Position numbers and translations under genes: made by a program
Assembly: GCF_001182785.1 (NCBI RefSeq)
Contig: NZ_CP012099.1
Span: 928,501 to 992,500, forward strand
Direction: 5' to 3'
Length of the DNA: 64,000 nucleotides
Source: Bacillus thuringiensis
GTDB taxonomy: Bacteria > Bacillota > Bacilli > Bacillales > Bacillaceae_G
The notes under the pieces: generated by a model
The model's database searches: none
What the model saw: only the letters and a program-made list of their open reading frames with translations
What the model was told of the DNA's origin: nothing
Shown: piece by piece, positions 1 through 8,084 of the stretch
How positions within the stretch are numbered: position 1 is the stretch's first letter
How the letters are laid out: each line of letters opens with the position of its first letter

Positions 1-737
1 AAGTCATCTTGGCTACGTCGGACAAGTCGATTTACTAACACATCATGCCATACATAATCCTCTAATAAGTATATATGAACGGGGTCATCTGTATAAAAAG
101 CAATATTACGCTCTTCAAGTGATGGTCCATAAATCATCTCTTTAGAATCTATCGATACAATAAACCAATGATCTGTAGACAAGGTTTCTGTATAAGGTGT
201 TATGCGATGGGCTTCTAGATTTTTAATTGGATTTTCAACATGCAGGGTAATACCTTGTATTGTAACTTTATCAGCTACTTCAGATAGATCTTCTTTTAAC
301 GCTTCATACATCTCATCCCACATTGAAATGACAATACGTCGTTCTGCTTTTTTTATTAATGCCTGACAATAGCTAATGATTGTTTGATTGTCTTTTAAAG
401 TAATCACTCGATTATCCGTTTTTTCCTCGGAAGTTTCTAGTGTTTTTAATGAATCACTGATTCCTTCATAAGTAGACTGCCATTCTGATTGCGCCTTCTG
501 TAAAAAGATTTCAACAGGTAGAGGTGAATAGCGAGTGGTGTCATTTATTTCTTCCTTCATGACAATTCCTTTTTCTACAAGGTTACCTAAAATCTCATAA
601 ATTCGCGCTCTTGGGACACCCGAATCTTTACTCACTTGGTAGGCTGTGACAGGCCCTTGTTTAACAAGAGATACATAAGATTTAGCTTCATATTCATTGA
701 AACCAATTTTTTTAAGCTGTTGCACTATGTAGTCCAC
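1..737 (-). CDS. TrmB-family transcriptional regulator (3' end outside window)
   Basis: I translated this from the reverse strand. It opens with a GTG start at 737, preceded by GGAGG about nine bases upstream, and stays open to the window edge (245 codons), so the C-terminus is missing. The first ~80 residues form a winged helix-turn-helix of the TrmB type (GFNEYEAKSYVSLVKQG, then GVPRARIYEILGNL). The remainder resembles the TrmB effector region, with a segment beginning IVISMWDE. Such proteins are usually sugar-responsive regulators. It is divergent from the TauE gene, across a bcr1 repeat, so the exporter is a possible but unproven target. Confidence 0.8.
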   Translation of the reverse strand, partial: MDYIVQQLKKIGFNEYEAKSYVSLVKQGPVTAYQVSKDSGVPRARIYEILGNLVEKGIVMKEEINDTTRYSPLPVEIFLQKAQSEWQSTYEGISDSLKTLETSEEKTDNRVITLKDNQTIISYCQALIKKAERRIVISMWDEMYEALKEDLSEVADKVTIQGITLHVENPIKNLEAHRITPYTETLSTDHWFIVSIDSKEMIYGPSLEERNIAFYTDDPVHIYLLEDYVWHDVLVNRLVRRSQDD

Positions 738-761
738 TTTTTTCGTCCTCCGATGTTTGCT

Positions 762-905
762 TTTATCCCGCTTTAACGGGCAGTAAGACTCCCACCTCAA
801 AATTCAGCGGAAGCAAAGAAGTTAGGTGGGGGGGCGGGCTGCCCGTTAAAGCCCGATTGGTTCAACTAATAATCAGTGGCCCCACTGATTAAAGTTTCAC
901 TTTAT
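762..905 (+). repeat. bcr1-type repeat, copy 1
   Basis: 144 bp element beginning TTTATCCCGC and ending AAGTTTCACTTTAT, with TTTAT at both ends. Internal complementary blocks (CCCACCT with AGGTGGG, CGGGCAG with CTGCCCG, CAGTGG with CCACTG) predict a multi-hairpin RNA. This matches my knowledge of bcr1, a potentially mobile non-coding repeat of the B. cereus group. Confidence 0.85.
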
Positions 906-986
906 ATTTTAACGTTACAATAACTGTTTACATTTAGCAAATTATTAGTTACTATTCGAATAGTGACTAAAGGGGAGGTTAATAGT

Positions 987-1754
987 ATGGATTTTTATTT
1001 AGACCCATCTGTATTAATGATTTTGATTGTTTTTGGATTTGTAGCTGCATTTATTGATTCAGTTGTAGGTGGTGGTGGACTCATTGCTTTACCAGCTTTA
1101 TTATTTACAGGACTGAATCCAGCAAGTGCAGTAGCTACGAATAAACTAGCGTCGACAATGGGAAGTGCAACTAGTAATATTGTGTTTTATCGTTCTGGTA
1201 ATCTTGATTTGAAATCGGCGTTTAAATTAGTTCCGCTTACTTTCATAGGTTCCATAATAGGGGCATGGACCGTTCATTTAATGAATCCAGAAGTACTGAA
1301 GCCATTGATGTTAATTATGCTTGGTGCGGTCGCTATTTATACGATATTCAAAAAGGATTGGGGTAGTATTTCCACTCATAAGAAATTGTCTGGTCGACAC
1401 GTCATTATTTTTACCTTTTTTATTTTTGCTATTGGTTTTTATGATGGATTTCTAGGTCCTGGAACAGGTTCGTTTTTAATGTTTTCTCTTTTATTTATTG
1501 GGTATGATTTTTTAAAAGCAGCAGGTAATGCGAAGCTTCTTAATTTAGGAAGTAATGTTGGTGCATTGTTGATGTTTATGTATGTAGGGCAAGTAAACTA
1601 TGCATATGGTTTTATAATGGGGATTGCTCAAATTGCTGGAGGGATTGTTGGCTCCAAATTTGCTATAAAAAAAGGAAGCGGGTATGTTCGTGCCCTTTTC
1701 ATTACAGTAACTTGTTTATTGTTAGCGAAAAATCTGTATGACTATATTCAGTAA
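987..1754 (+). CDS. TauE/SafE-family membrane exporter
   Basis: 255-residue polytopic membrane protein. The N-terminal motif VVGGGGLIALPALL followed by NKLASTMGSA is typical of the TauE/SafE (sulfite/organosulfonate exporter, DUF81) family, and the second half repeats the pattern (GFLGPGTGSFL, then GNAKLLNLGSN). I chose the ATG at 987 because GGGGAGG sits seven bases upstream; an upstream GTG at 963 is poorer. About eight hydrophobic segments are visible, the usual number for the family. The substrate cannot be read from sequence. The gene stands alone, downstream of bcr1 copy 1. Confidence 0.88.
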   Translation: MDFYLDPSVLMILIVFGFVAAFIDSVVGGGGLIALPALLFTGLNPASAVATNKLASTMGSATSNIVFYRSGNLDLKSAFKLVPLTFIGSIIGAWTVHLMNPEVLKPLMLIMLGAVAIYTIFKKDWGSISTHKKLSGRHVIIFTFFIFAIGFYDGFLGPGTGSFLMFSLLFIGYDFLKAAGNAKLLNLGSNVGALLMFMYVGQVNYAYGFIMGIAQIAGGIVGSKFAIKKGSGYVRALFITVTCLLLAKNLYDYIQ

Positions 1755-1837
1755 GTAATTAAAGAACGTAGAAAAGGTTAAATACGCAGATTACATAAAA
1801 TATAAGAAGACACTAAGGAGAAAATTCCTTTTAACAT

Positions 1838-1876
1838 TTTTTAGATGCTACCTTGTTTGAAGATAGCATCTAAAAA
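1838..1876. terminator. Hairpin, possible bidirectional terminator
   Basis: TTAGATGCTA pairs with TAGCATCTAA across a 13-base loop, and the flanking T and A runs extend the stem. It lies between two convergent genes (TauE and EamA) and could end both transcripts. Confidence 0.55.
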
Positions 1877-1954
1877 AAAAATCTAAGTGAAGAGAATGAA
1901 AATAATATAAACTCATATTTTTCTGGGGTATGTTTATTGATTATATTGAAATGT

Positions 1955-2842
1955 TTACTCTATATTCTTCTTATAATTAGGCCTCAACAAACTCTTAAAA
2001 TCCAACTCAGCAATTAACACACTCAATAATATAAGCGTAGCCCCTAAGTATCCTTTTCCTGTCAGCGTTTCACCTGTGAAAACGAAAGCAAAGCCTGCGG
2101 AAAAGACAGGTTCTAATGAAAAAATAAGACCTGTATGGGTAGGTGTAGTGTATTGCTGGGCAATTACTTGCACGATGAATGCGACTGCGGTGCAAAATAT
2201 GCTTAAAGCTAATATGATTAGCCATGAGTCGATCGTGCTAGGAAGTTTTGGTGTTTCTATAATGAATGAGAAAATAAGACTAAATAGGCCGACGAAACCG
2301 AGTTGCACTACTCCAAGTGCAATGGAATTCACATGTTTCGTTACGCTTCCAGTAATGATGACGTGGATCGCATAAAACAGGGCAGACAGTATGCAAAATA
2401 TATCGCCGTTACCGATTTTGAATTCGCTAGTTAATGTTAATAAGCCGATTCCTATTATCGTTAAAATGATTCCTACTATAACTTTCTTTTCTGGAATGTG
2501 TTTTAAAAATATAGCTGATAATATCGGAATGAAAATGACTGTGAGACATAGTAAGAAACCAGCATTAGAAACACTTGTATACTTTGTACCGAAAGTCGCG
2601 AAAATGTAAACGATAAATAAGACAGAAGCGAGTATAAATGCATATTTTACAGTTTTAAAATCGATCTTAAATAAATGTTTGTAAAATATTAAACCTGATA
2701 AAAGAAAAGCGATAATAAATCGTAATGCGATTAAATTATATTCTTCTATGCCATCAAGTCCAAGCTTTGTAAGTAGGATGGATGCACCCCAAAAAAATGT
2801 AACTAATAGTAACATTAAATCCGCTTTTAATTGTAGTTTCAT
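1955..2842 (-). CDS. EamA/DMT-family transporter
   Basis: 295-residue inner-membrane carrier of the drug/metabolite transporter superfamily, with two EamA repeats (about residues 8-140 and 150-285) and ten predicted membrane segments. The signatures FFWGASILLTKLG near the start and LEPVFSAGFAFVFTGE near the end are characteristic. I start it at the ATG at 2842, preceded by GAGGG. The same frame stays open upstream to 2971, but that extension is bcr1 repeat sequence and should not be counted as coding. Substrate unknown. It is convergent with the TauE gene. Confidence 0.9.
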   Translation of the reverse strand: MKLQLKADLMLLLVTFFWGASILLTKLGLDGIEEYNLIALRFIIAFLLSGLIFYKHLFKIDFKTVKYAFILASVLFIVYIFATFGTKYTSVSNAGFLLCLTVIFIPILSAIFLKHIPEKKVIVGIILTIIGIGLLTLTSEFKIGNGDIFCILSALFYAIHVIITGSVTKHVNSIALGVVQLGFVGLFSLIFSFIIETPKLPSTIDSWLIILALSIFCTAVAFIVQVIAQQYTTPTHTGLIFSLEPVFSAGFAFVFTGETLTGKGYLGATLILLSVLIAELDFKSLLRPNYKKNIE

Positions 2843-2867
2843 TTCTATTCCCTCGTTATGTATAAAT

Positions 2868-3025
2868 TTTATCCCGCTATTTGTGGGCAGTAAGATTCCC
2901 ACCTCAAAATTCGGCTGGAGCAAAGAAGTTAGGTGGGAGATCAACTGCCCGTAAATGCCCGATTGGTTCAACTAATAATCAGTGGGGGATGAACAAAACC
3001 CCCACTGATTAAAGTTTCATTTTAT
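2868..3025 (+). repeat. bcr1-type repeat, copy 2
   Basis: 158 bp full-length copy flanked by TTTAT on both sides. It keeps the central paired blocks and the 3' hairpin AGTGGGGGATGAAC...CCCCCACT. It lies 25 bp upstream of the EamA start, so it probably forms part of that gene's upstream region. Confidence 0.88.
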
Positions 3026-3111
3026 AATCCCATACCCCTATCCTCATTTTTTATTTTAATATTAATTCTGAATATTTGTAACTTAAATTTATCGACGTTT
3101 TATTTTATAAG

Positions 3112-3165
3112 AAAGAGGCTATTGTATAATCCGGTCTAATCGGTTCATACAATAGCCTCTTTTCA
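3112..3165 (-). terminator. Rho-independent terminator of the tetR gene
   Basis: A 16-bp perfect stem (AAAGAGGCTATTGTAT with its complement) ends two bases before the stop codon of the TetR gene. Read on the minus strand, it is the natural end of that transcript. Confidence 0.75.
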
Positions 3166-3166
3166 T

Positions 3167-3712
3167 TTAAAAGTTCCTATCCAGCAACAATCCAAGCTGT
3201 TCCGCGACAACTTCCGGCGGGTCAGGAAGTCCTTTCATAAAGTATGTCTCCACGACTCCTACAATGGCGTAGCCGAAGAATGTAATAATCATGTCTTCAC
3301 TAAATCCTTTGTTTATGCCTTCTTTAATATCTATGTCATCTTTTATTTGTTCGATGATGTAGTCGAAGAAGTGTTTGCGGAAAGCAGAAGCTCCTTTTCC
3401 AGCTAGCATCGTTGAGAAGAAGAAGTAGTGTTGTTCCATGTTTTCAAACCAAGCGATGCAAGCTTCTCTAAAGCTTAAATCGTGGAGAGGAGCGCACAGT
3501 GTTTTTAGCGCTTCGATACGTTCTACAACGAGTTTATCGAGTAAATCATATTTATCGAGGTAATGAAGGTAGAACGTTCTATTTCCGATGTCCGCTGTGG
3601 TGCAAATGTCCTTTACTGTAATTTTATCAAATTCTTTTTCGGCCATTAGTTCAATAAAAGCGTTTTTGATGGCTTCTTTTGATTTAATAATCCTTCGATC
3701 GACTTTTTCCAT
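3167..3712 (-). CDS. TetR/AcrR-family repressor of the divergent oxidoreductase operon
   Basis: 181 residues. The TetR helix-turn-helix occupies residues ~8-55 (IKNAFIELMAEKEFDKITVKD, then IGNRTFYLHYLDKYDLLDKL). The C-terminal ligand domain is of the TetR_C type often seen in Firmicutes. It is transcribed away from the flavin oxidoreductase operon. The shared 283-bp gap carries a 10-bp-arm inverted repeat 24 bases from its own start, a plausible autoregulatory operator. By context it likely represses the operon until an electrophile or quinone-like ligand arrives; the ligand is not evident. Confidence 0.88.
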   Translation of the reverse strand: MEKVDRRIIKSKEAIKNAFIELMAEKEFDKITVKDICTTADIGNRTFYLHYLDKYDLLDKLVVERIEALKTLCAPLHDLSFREACIAWFENMEQHYFFFSTMLAGKGASAFRKHFFDYIIEQIKDDIDIKEGINKGFSEDMIITFFGYAIVGVVETYFMKGLPDPPEVVAEQLGLLLDRNF

Positions 3713-3736
3713 TGTGTCACCAAACTTTCTTTATAG

Positions 3737-3769
3737 TTAATACACAATTTTTATGGATGTGTGTATTAA
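3737..3769. promoter_or_regulatory. Inverted repeat, probable TetR operator
   Basis: TTAATACACA (3737-3746) and TGTGTATTAA (3760-3769) form a perfect 10-bp dyad with a 13-base spacer, in the divergent promoter region next to the tetR start. Confidence 0.6.
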
Positions 3770-3839
3770 TGCGTGAATTCACTAAAATTGACGTTTGAAA
3801 ACATCTCTTTTTCATTTTATATTATACACACGGGAGAGA

Positions 3840-3859
3840 TAATGCATCAACGTGCATTA
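3840..3859. promoter_or_regulatory. Second inverted repeat in the divergent promoter region
   Basis: TAATGCA and TGCATTA separated by six bases form a perfect dyad about 140 bp upstream of the OYE gene. It differs in spacing from the repeat at 3737, but both share the TTAAT/ATTAA edge. It could be a second operator for the same regulator. Confidence 0.45.
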
Positions 3860-3995
3860 ATTCTTCCGAGTATCATTTCTTAATGAAAGAGGGGGATGTA
3901 GTCACATTTCGTGCTCTAAGTAACTTTCTTCAAAAGAACAAATAACAAAATAATGACAATTTTATATATGAAAAACAACGAGAAAGAGGTCAATT

Positions 3996-5129
3996 ATGAA
4001 TCCGAAATATAACAACTTATTTGAAGCATTTACATTTAAATCTGGTGTTACTCTGAAAAATAAAGTCGTGATGGCGCCGATGACAACTTGGGCTGGTAAT
4101 GATGATTATACGATTTCAGATGAAGAAGTAACGTATTACCAAAAGAGAGTGAACGGAGTCGGGCTTGTGATTACGGGATGTACACATGTACAGGCGAACG
4201 GTATCGGTTTTACAAATGAGTTTGCTGGTTATGATGATACGTTTATTCCAAGTTTACGTAAGTTAGCGGATGCGGCTAAGAGCGGCGGAGCACCGGCTAT
4301 CCTTCAAATTTTCCATGCAGGGAACAAAGCATTACCTAATTTCACACCGGGCGGGGATGTCGTAAGTGCAAGTGCTTTAGAAACAGAAGCTTCTCCGTTT
4401 GCACCATCTGTATTACCGAGAGAACTTTCGCACGATGAAATTTTAGAAGTGATTCATGATTTTGGAGAAACGACGCGAAGAGCAATTGAAGCTGGTTTTG
4501 AAGGCGTTGAAATTCACGGTGCACACGGATTTTTACTACAAAACTTCTTCTCACCATTCTTTAATAGACGTGAAGATGAGTGGGGCGGTTCTTTAGAAAA
4601 TCGCTTACGTTTCCCGCTAGCAGTCGTTCGTGAAGTTCAAGCTGTTATTAAAAAGCACGCGAAGAAGCCGTTCGCATTAGGATACAGATTTTCACCTGAT
4701 GAACCGCAAGAAGGTGCTTTAAGAATGAAGGATACGTATGAGTTAATTAATCATCTTGTCGAAGCAGATGTTGATTATGTTCACGCTTCATTAGCACGTG
4801 CCCTTACTGCAAAACCCGTGGATAGTCAGGACGAGAAAACGTACCTTGAATTAATCACCGAGCATGTAAACGGCAGAATTCCGTTAATGGCAGCTGGTTC
4901 TATGGTGACGCCAGATGATGCGTCGTTAGCGCTAGAAAAAGGGATCACACTTGCGGCAATCGGCCACGGGTTAATTATGAATCCAGACTGGGTAGAGAGA
5001 GTGCAAGGCGGAAAAGAAGGTGACATAAAAACCGCTATTAAGAAATCAACAGTAAGTGAACTAGAGCTTCCAGAAAAGCTTTGGAATGTTATTCAGGCAT
5101 CAGGACCATGGTTTAACATCGAAGATTAA
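3996..5129 (+). CDS. NADH-dependent flavin oxidoreductase (old yellow enzyme family)
   Basis: 377 residues forming a TIM barrel of the OYE/NADH:flavin oxidoreductase family. Visible signatures are KNKVVMAPMTTW near residue 22, LQIFHAGNKA near 104, HGAHGFLLQNFFSPFFNRR from residue 174 (the His/His pair that binds the substrate carbonyl), and the phosphate-binding end LMAAGSM followed by GHGLIMNPDW. It is expected to bind FMN and to reduce activated alkenes, quinones or nitro compounds with NAD(P)H. It is the first gene of a four-gene operon and has a GAAAGAGGT ribosome site. It is divergent from a TetR repressor, which suggests induction by toxic electrophiles. Confidence 0.92.
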   Translation: MNPKYNNLFEAFTFKSGVTLKNKVVMAPMTTWAGNDDYTISDEEVTYYQKRVNGVGLVITGCTHVQANGIGFTNEFAGYDDTFIPSLRKLADAAKSGGAPAILQIFHAGNKALPNFTPGGDVVSASALETEASPFAPSVLPRELSHDEILEVIHDFGETTRRAIEAGFEGVEIHGAHGFLLQNFFSPFFNRREDEWGGSLENRLRFPLAVVREVQAVIKKHAKKPFALGYRFSPDEPQEGALRMKDTYELINHLVEADVDYVHASLARALTAKPVDSQDEKTYLELITEHVNGRIPLMAAGSMVTPDDASLALEKGITLAAIGHGLIMNPDWVERVQGGKEGDIKTAIKKSTVSELELPEKLWNVIQASGPWFNIED

Positions 5130-5177
5130 TTATGAAAATGTATTAATAAAAAACGACTATGAAATGGAGAGATTCAT

Positions 5178-6086
5178 ATGAAAAAGCAAGTAACGTTTAA
5201 AAAATATAATTTGAACATGGCTGGTAATCTGCATGTACCAAACGAAATGGATGATAGCAAGAAATACCCGGTTCTTATCGTTTTACATCCGGCTGGTGGA
5301 GTGAAAGAACAAACAGCGGGTCTTTATGCCGAGAAGTTAGCGGCTGAAGGATATGTCGCGTTAGCATTTGATGCGGCTTATCAAGGGGAAAGTGAAGGGT
5401 TACCTCGCTATCTTGATGATCCAACATCTAGAGTAGAAGATGTGCGCGCGGCGGTAGATTATGTAACGACACTTTCTTTCGTTGATCCAGAACGAATAGG
5501 TGTAGTTGGTATTTGCGCTGGTGGCGGTTATGCGATACGTACAGCACAAACGGAACGTCGTATTAAAGCTGTTGTAGGCATTAGTGCGGCAGATATGGGA
5601 AGAACGTTCCGCGAAGGCTGGAATGGAGAGGCTCCAATATCGAATACGATTCAGACGCTTGATGCAGTTGCAAAACAACGTACTGCTGAAGCGAATGGTG
5701 CGGAACCGATGTATCTTTCTTACGTGCCGCATGAAATTGATGAAAATACAGATTCGGAAACAGCGGAAGGATATGAATATTACAGAACAGCTAGAGCGCA
5801 GCATCCGAATTCAGTAAACAAATTGTTGTTTTCAAGCTTTGATAAAATTTTAGCGTTTACGGCAATCGATGAAAAAATGAGCTCTTTATTAACGCAGCCA
5901 ATTCTATTAGTTGCAGGAAGTAAAGCAGGGACACTTTGGCAAAGTAAAGAAGCGTATGAATTAGCGAATGAATCGAAAGAATTGGTCATTCTGGAAGGTG
6001 GATCTCATTTTGATCTGTACGATATTCCTGAGTATGTCGATCAAGCAGTAGTGAAGGCGACGGAGTTTCTTGGAAAACATTTGTAA
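5178..6086 (+). CDS. Alpha/beta hydrolase, dienelactone-hydrolase-like, with cysteine nucleophile
   Basis: 302 residues with an alpha/beta hydrolase fold: oxyanion strand VLIVLHPAGG near residue 33, nucleophile elbow GICAGGGYA with Cys113, and a late acid/histidine region ending GGSHFDLYD near residue 278. The nucleophile is cysteine, as in dienelactone hydrolases, rather than serine. It follows the flavin oxidoreductase by 48 bases with its own GGAGAG site, so it is cotranscribed. The pairing suggests handling of reduced or lactone-type products, but the substrate is unknown. Confidence 0.85.
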   Translation: MKKQVTFKKYNLNMAGNLHVPNEMDDSKKYPVLIVLHPAGGVKEQTAGLYAEKLAAEGYVALAFDAAYQGESEGLPRYLDDPTSRVEDVRAAVDYVTTLSFVDPERIGVVGICAGGGYAIRTAQTERRIKAVVGISAADMGRTFREGWNGEAPISNTIQTLDAVAKQRTAEANGAEPMYLSYVPHEIDENTDSETAEGYEYYRTARAQHPNSVNKLLFSSFDKILAFTAIDEKMSSLLTQPILLVAGSKAGTLWQSKEAYELANESKELVILEGGSHFDLYDIPEYVDQAVVKATEFLGKHL

Positions 6087-6100
6087 TTTGATTCTTGCGA

Positions 6101-6125
6101 GGCAGTAGAAACACTTTCTACTGCC
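6101..6125. other. Perfect hairpin inside the oxidoreductase operon
   Basis: GGCAGTAGAAA and TTTCTACTGCC with a three-base loop, followed by TTATAAAAAAATAGG. There is no strong T tract, so it is a possible partial terminator or mRNA stabiliser between the second and third genes. Confidence 0.5.
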
Positions 6126-6156
6126 TTATAAAAAAATAGGAAAGGGAGTTTTGACT

Positions 6157-6795
6157 ATGACGAATGTATTAATTCTTGGAGCGAACGGACAAATTGCGCG
6201 TCATGCAATTGATATATTTTTAAATGAAACGGATGTAAAGTTAACGTTATATTTACGAAATGCAGATCGAGTACAGCAATATGCTTCTAATCGTGTACGT
6301 ATTGTGGAAGGTGACGTTTTAAATCGTGTAGCGTTACAAGAGGCGATGGTAAATCAAGATGTAGTGTATGCGAATTTAGCTGGTGATGATTTAGAAGAGC
6401 AGGCGAAAATGGTTGTGAATGTGATGGAAGAGACGGAAGTAAAACGTCTTATTTTCATTAGCGCACTCGGTATTTATGATGAAGTGCCAGGAGAGTTCGG
6501 GAAATGGAATAACCGTACGATTGGTCAATATTTAGGACCGTATAGAAAAGCTGTTGATGTAATCGAGGCTTCAAATCTTGCATACACAGTATTAAGACCA
6601 GCGTGGTTAACGGATTATGATGAAGTGGAGTATGAAATTACAGAAAAAGGTGAGCCATATAAAGGAACGGAAGTATCACGTAAAAGTGTTGCAGCTTTCG
6701 TCGTGAAATTAGCGCAGTCACCAGATTTACACGTTGGCGGAAACTTAGGCGTAAACAAACCGAATACAGACGGTGATAAACCAGCCTTTTTATAA
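6157..6795 (+). CDS. NAD(P)H-binding oxidoreductase (NmrA/SDR-like)
   Basis: 212 residues. A Rossmann nucleotide-binding motif is at the N-terminus (VLILGANGQIARHAIDIF), followed by the acidic EGDV stretch and FISALGIYDEVPGE. The family is atypical short-chain dehydrogenase/NmrA-like, often annotated as SDR or NAD-dependent epimerase. I start at the ATG at 6157, nine bases after AAGGGAG; a TTG two codons earlier is too close to the site. Third gene of the operon; the next gene begins 12 bases downstream. Confidence 0.85.
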   Translation: MTNVLILGANGQIARHAIDIFLNETDVKLTLYLRNADRVQQYASNRVRIVEGDVLNRVALQEAMVNQDVVYANLAGDDLEEQAKMVVNVMEETEVKRLIFISALGIYDEVPGEFGKWNNRTIGQYLGPYRKAVDVIEASNLAYTVLRPAWLTDYDEVEYEITEKGEPYKGTEVSRKSVAAFVVKLAQSPDLHVGGNLGVNKPNTDGDKPAFL

Positions 6796-6806
6796 GGAGG
6801 ATGCAA

Positions 6807-7466
6807 ATGAAAGTTATAATCTTTGGAGCGACAGGTATGGTCGGTCAGAGTGTATTACGAGAAAGCTTATTAAATGAGAAAGTAAAAGAAGTCGTAACGA
6901 TTGGTAGAAAACGTACGAATGCGATGCATGAAAAATTAACTGAAATTGAGCTGACAAATGTGGCTGACTTATCGTCTATTGAAGAGCGAATAACCGGATT
7001 TGATGCATGCTTCTTTTGTTTAGGTGTTTCTTCTCAAGGGATGAAGGAGGAGGCGTATACAAAAGTTACGCATGACTTAACATTATCCGCCGCAAACACA
7101 TTAGCGGAGTTAAATCCAAATATGACGTTCATTTACGTATCTGGTAGCGGCACAGATAGTACAGAATCAGGACGTACGATGTGGGCGAGAGTGAAGGGAA
7201 GAACGGAAAATGAGTTATTACGTTTACCTTTCAAAGCTGTGTATATGTTTAGACCAGGGTTAATCATCCCGGCAAATGATGTGAAATCAAAAACGAAATT
7301 ATATCAATTGATGTACGATGTGATGAAACCTTTTAATCCACTATTGAAGCGATTCGGAAGTGTAATAACTTCAGAGCAATTAGGAAGAGCGATGGTGCGA
7401 GTTGGGAAAGATGGATATGCTCATTCGATTATTGAAAGTTCGGATTTGAAGAAGATCGGTAAGTAA
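6807..7466 (+). CDS. NAD(P)H-binding protein, NmrA-like
   Basis: 219 residues beginning with MKVIIFGATGMVGQSVLRE, a Rossmann dinucleotide-binding motif, followed by CFFCLGVSSQGM and IYVSGSGTDST, as in small NAD(P)-binding proteins near oxidoreductases. AAGGAGG directly abuts an ATG at 6801; the ATG at 6807 has proper six-base spacing and is my choice. Last gene of the operon, ended by a terminator at 7478. Likely works on the same unknown substrate set as the three preceding enzymes. Confidence 0.84.
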   Translation: MKVIIFGATGMVGQSVLRESLLNEKVKEVVTIGRKRTNAMHEKLTEIELTNVADLSSIEERITGFDACFFCLGVSSQGMKEEAYTKVTHDLTLSAANTLAELNPNMTFIYVSGSGTDSTESGRTMWARVKGRTENELLRLPFKAVYMFRPGLIIPANDVKSKTKLYQLMYDVMKPFNPLLKRFGSVITSEQLGRAMVRVGKDGYAHSIIESSDLKKIGK

Positions 7467-7477
7467 TAGTATGTGTA

Positions 7478-7508
7478 TAAAAGCCCAGTTTGGAGGGGCT
7501 TTTTTTCT
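7478..7508 (+). terminator. Terminator of the oxidoreductase operon
   Basis: AAGCCC and GGGCTT stem with a short loop, followed by seven Ts. Confidence 0.75.
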
Positions 7509-7585
7509 ATGTAAAATTTCACTTGTTTTGTTTACATAATATCTTTACAATCATTTGATAAAATATATGTAACTGCATATTGTGA

Positions 7586-7810
7586 GGGTGGGTGGTTATC
7601 CCTTCTTTCCATTTGGAAGGAAAGGGGGTGATAATATGGAGTTTTTGTTTGACCTTGTAAAAGAATTTGTAAAAGCGACTGTACGTGAAGTTTCAGCGTA
7701 TTTTTTGCGGAAGTAACTTCTGAGTAAGGACAACAAAAAAACCACTCCGCGCCGTAGGAAGCAAAAGGGTGGGTTTCGTAAAAAATAATAACGTATAATA
7801 ACCACCACCC
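7586..7810 (+). other. Compact structured element around a 26-codon ORF
   Basis: The 5' block GGGTGGGTGGTTAT (7586-7599) is complementary, with one base bulged, to ATAACCACCACCC (7798-7810). Just inside it, CCCTTCTTTCC can fold onto GGAAGGAAAGGG, which covers the ribosome-binding site of the small ORF. Long-range 5'-3' pairing plus a masked ribosome site is the architecture of type I toxin messages. This is inference from sequence alone. Confidence 0.4.
7636..7716 (+). CDS. 26-residue amphipathic peptide, possible type I toxin-like
   Basis: ATG with a strong AAAGGGGGTG site. It encodes MEFLFDLVKEFVKATVRE and ends YFLRK, an amphipathic helix with basic residues at the C-terminus. After the stop the frame remains open for 22 more codons, encoding a very basic tail (TTPRRRKQKGGF). 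The paralogue at 39471 reads through this position into the same tail, so the TAA here may be a truncation of a ~50-residue protein. No known family recognised. Confidence 0.45.
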   Translation: MEFLFDLVKEFVKATVREVSAYFLRK

Positions 7811-7935
7811 TATACGGTAGCAGTTAAGGAAGAGATGTTAGCGCATCTCTTCTTTTTATTATATGCCATTTTATTTGATGTCATACTTATATAGTATTCT
7901 ACGGAAAATATATCATATTCCTATTTTGTGGTCAA

Positions 7936-8061
7936 TTTGATCCCGCTTTAACGGGCAGTAAGACCCCCACCTCAAAATTCAGTGGAAGCAAAGAAGTTAG
8001 GTGGGGGTCGGGCTGTCCGTAAAAGTCCGATTGGTGAGGGCTGATTAAAGTTTCACTTTAT
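7936..8061 (+). repeat. bcr1-type repeat, copy 3 (internal deletion)
   Basis: 126 bp copy beginning TTTGATCCCGC (one base off the usual TTTAT) and ending TTTCACTTTAT. It lacks the CAGTGG..CCACTG hairpin. It ends 24 bases from the stop of the next gene. Confidence 0.82.
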
Positions 8062-8084
8062 TGCATGATTGAAAAGGTGTAGTC

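Noticed and set aside
2843..2971. N-terminal extension of the EamA reading frame
   Set aside because: It is bcr1 repeat DNA read through in frame; the ATG at 2842 has a proper ribosome site and a normal family start.
5400..5804. 134-codon antisense frame inside the hydrolase gene
   Set aside because: Shadow of the coding strand: Arg/Cys/Ser-rich, no ribosome site, no plausible domain.
7596..7808. 70-codon minus-strand frame across the small-ORF element, also seen at 39400-39690
   Set aside because: Both copies keep it open, but it lacks a ribosome site and mirrors the basic plus-strand tail; the plus-strand ORF has a strong ribosome site.
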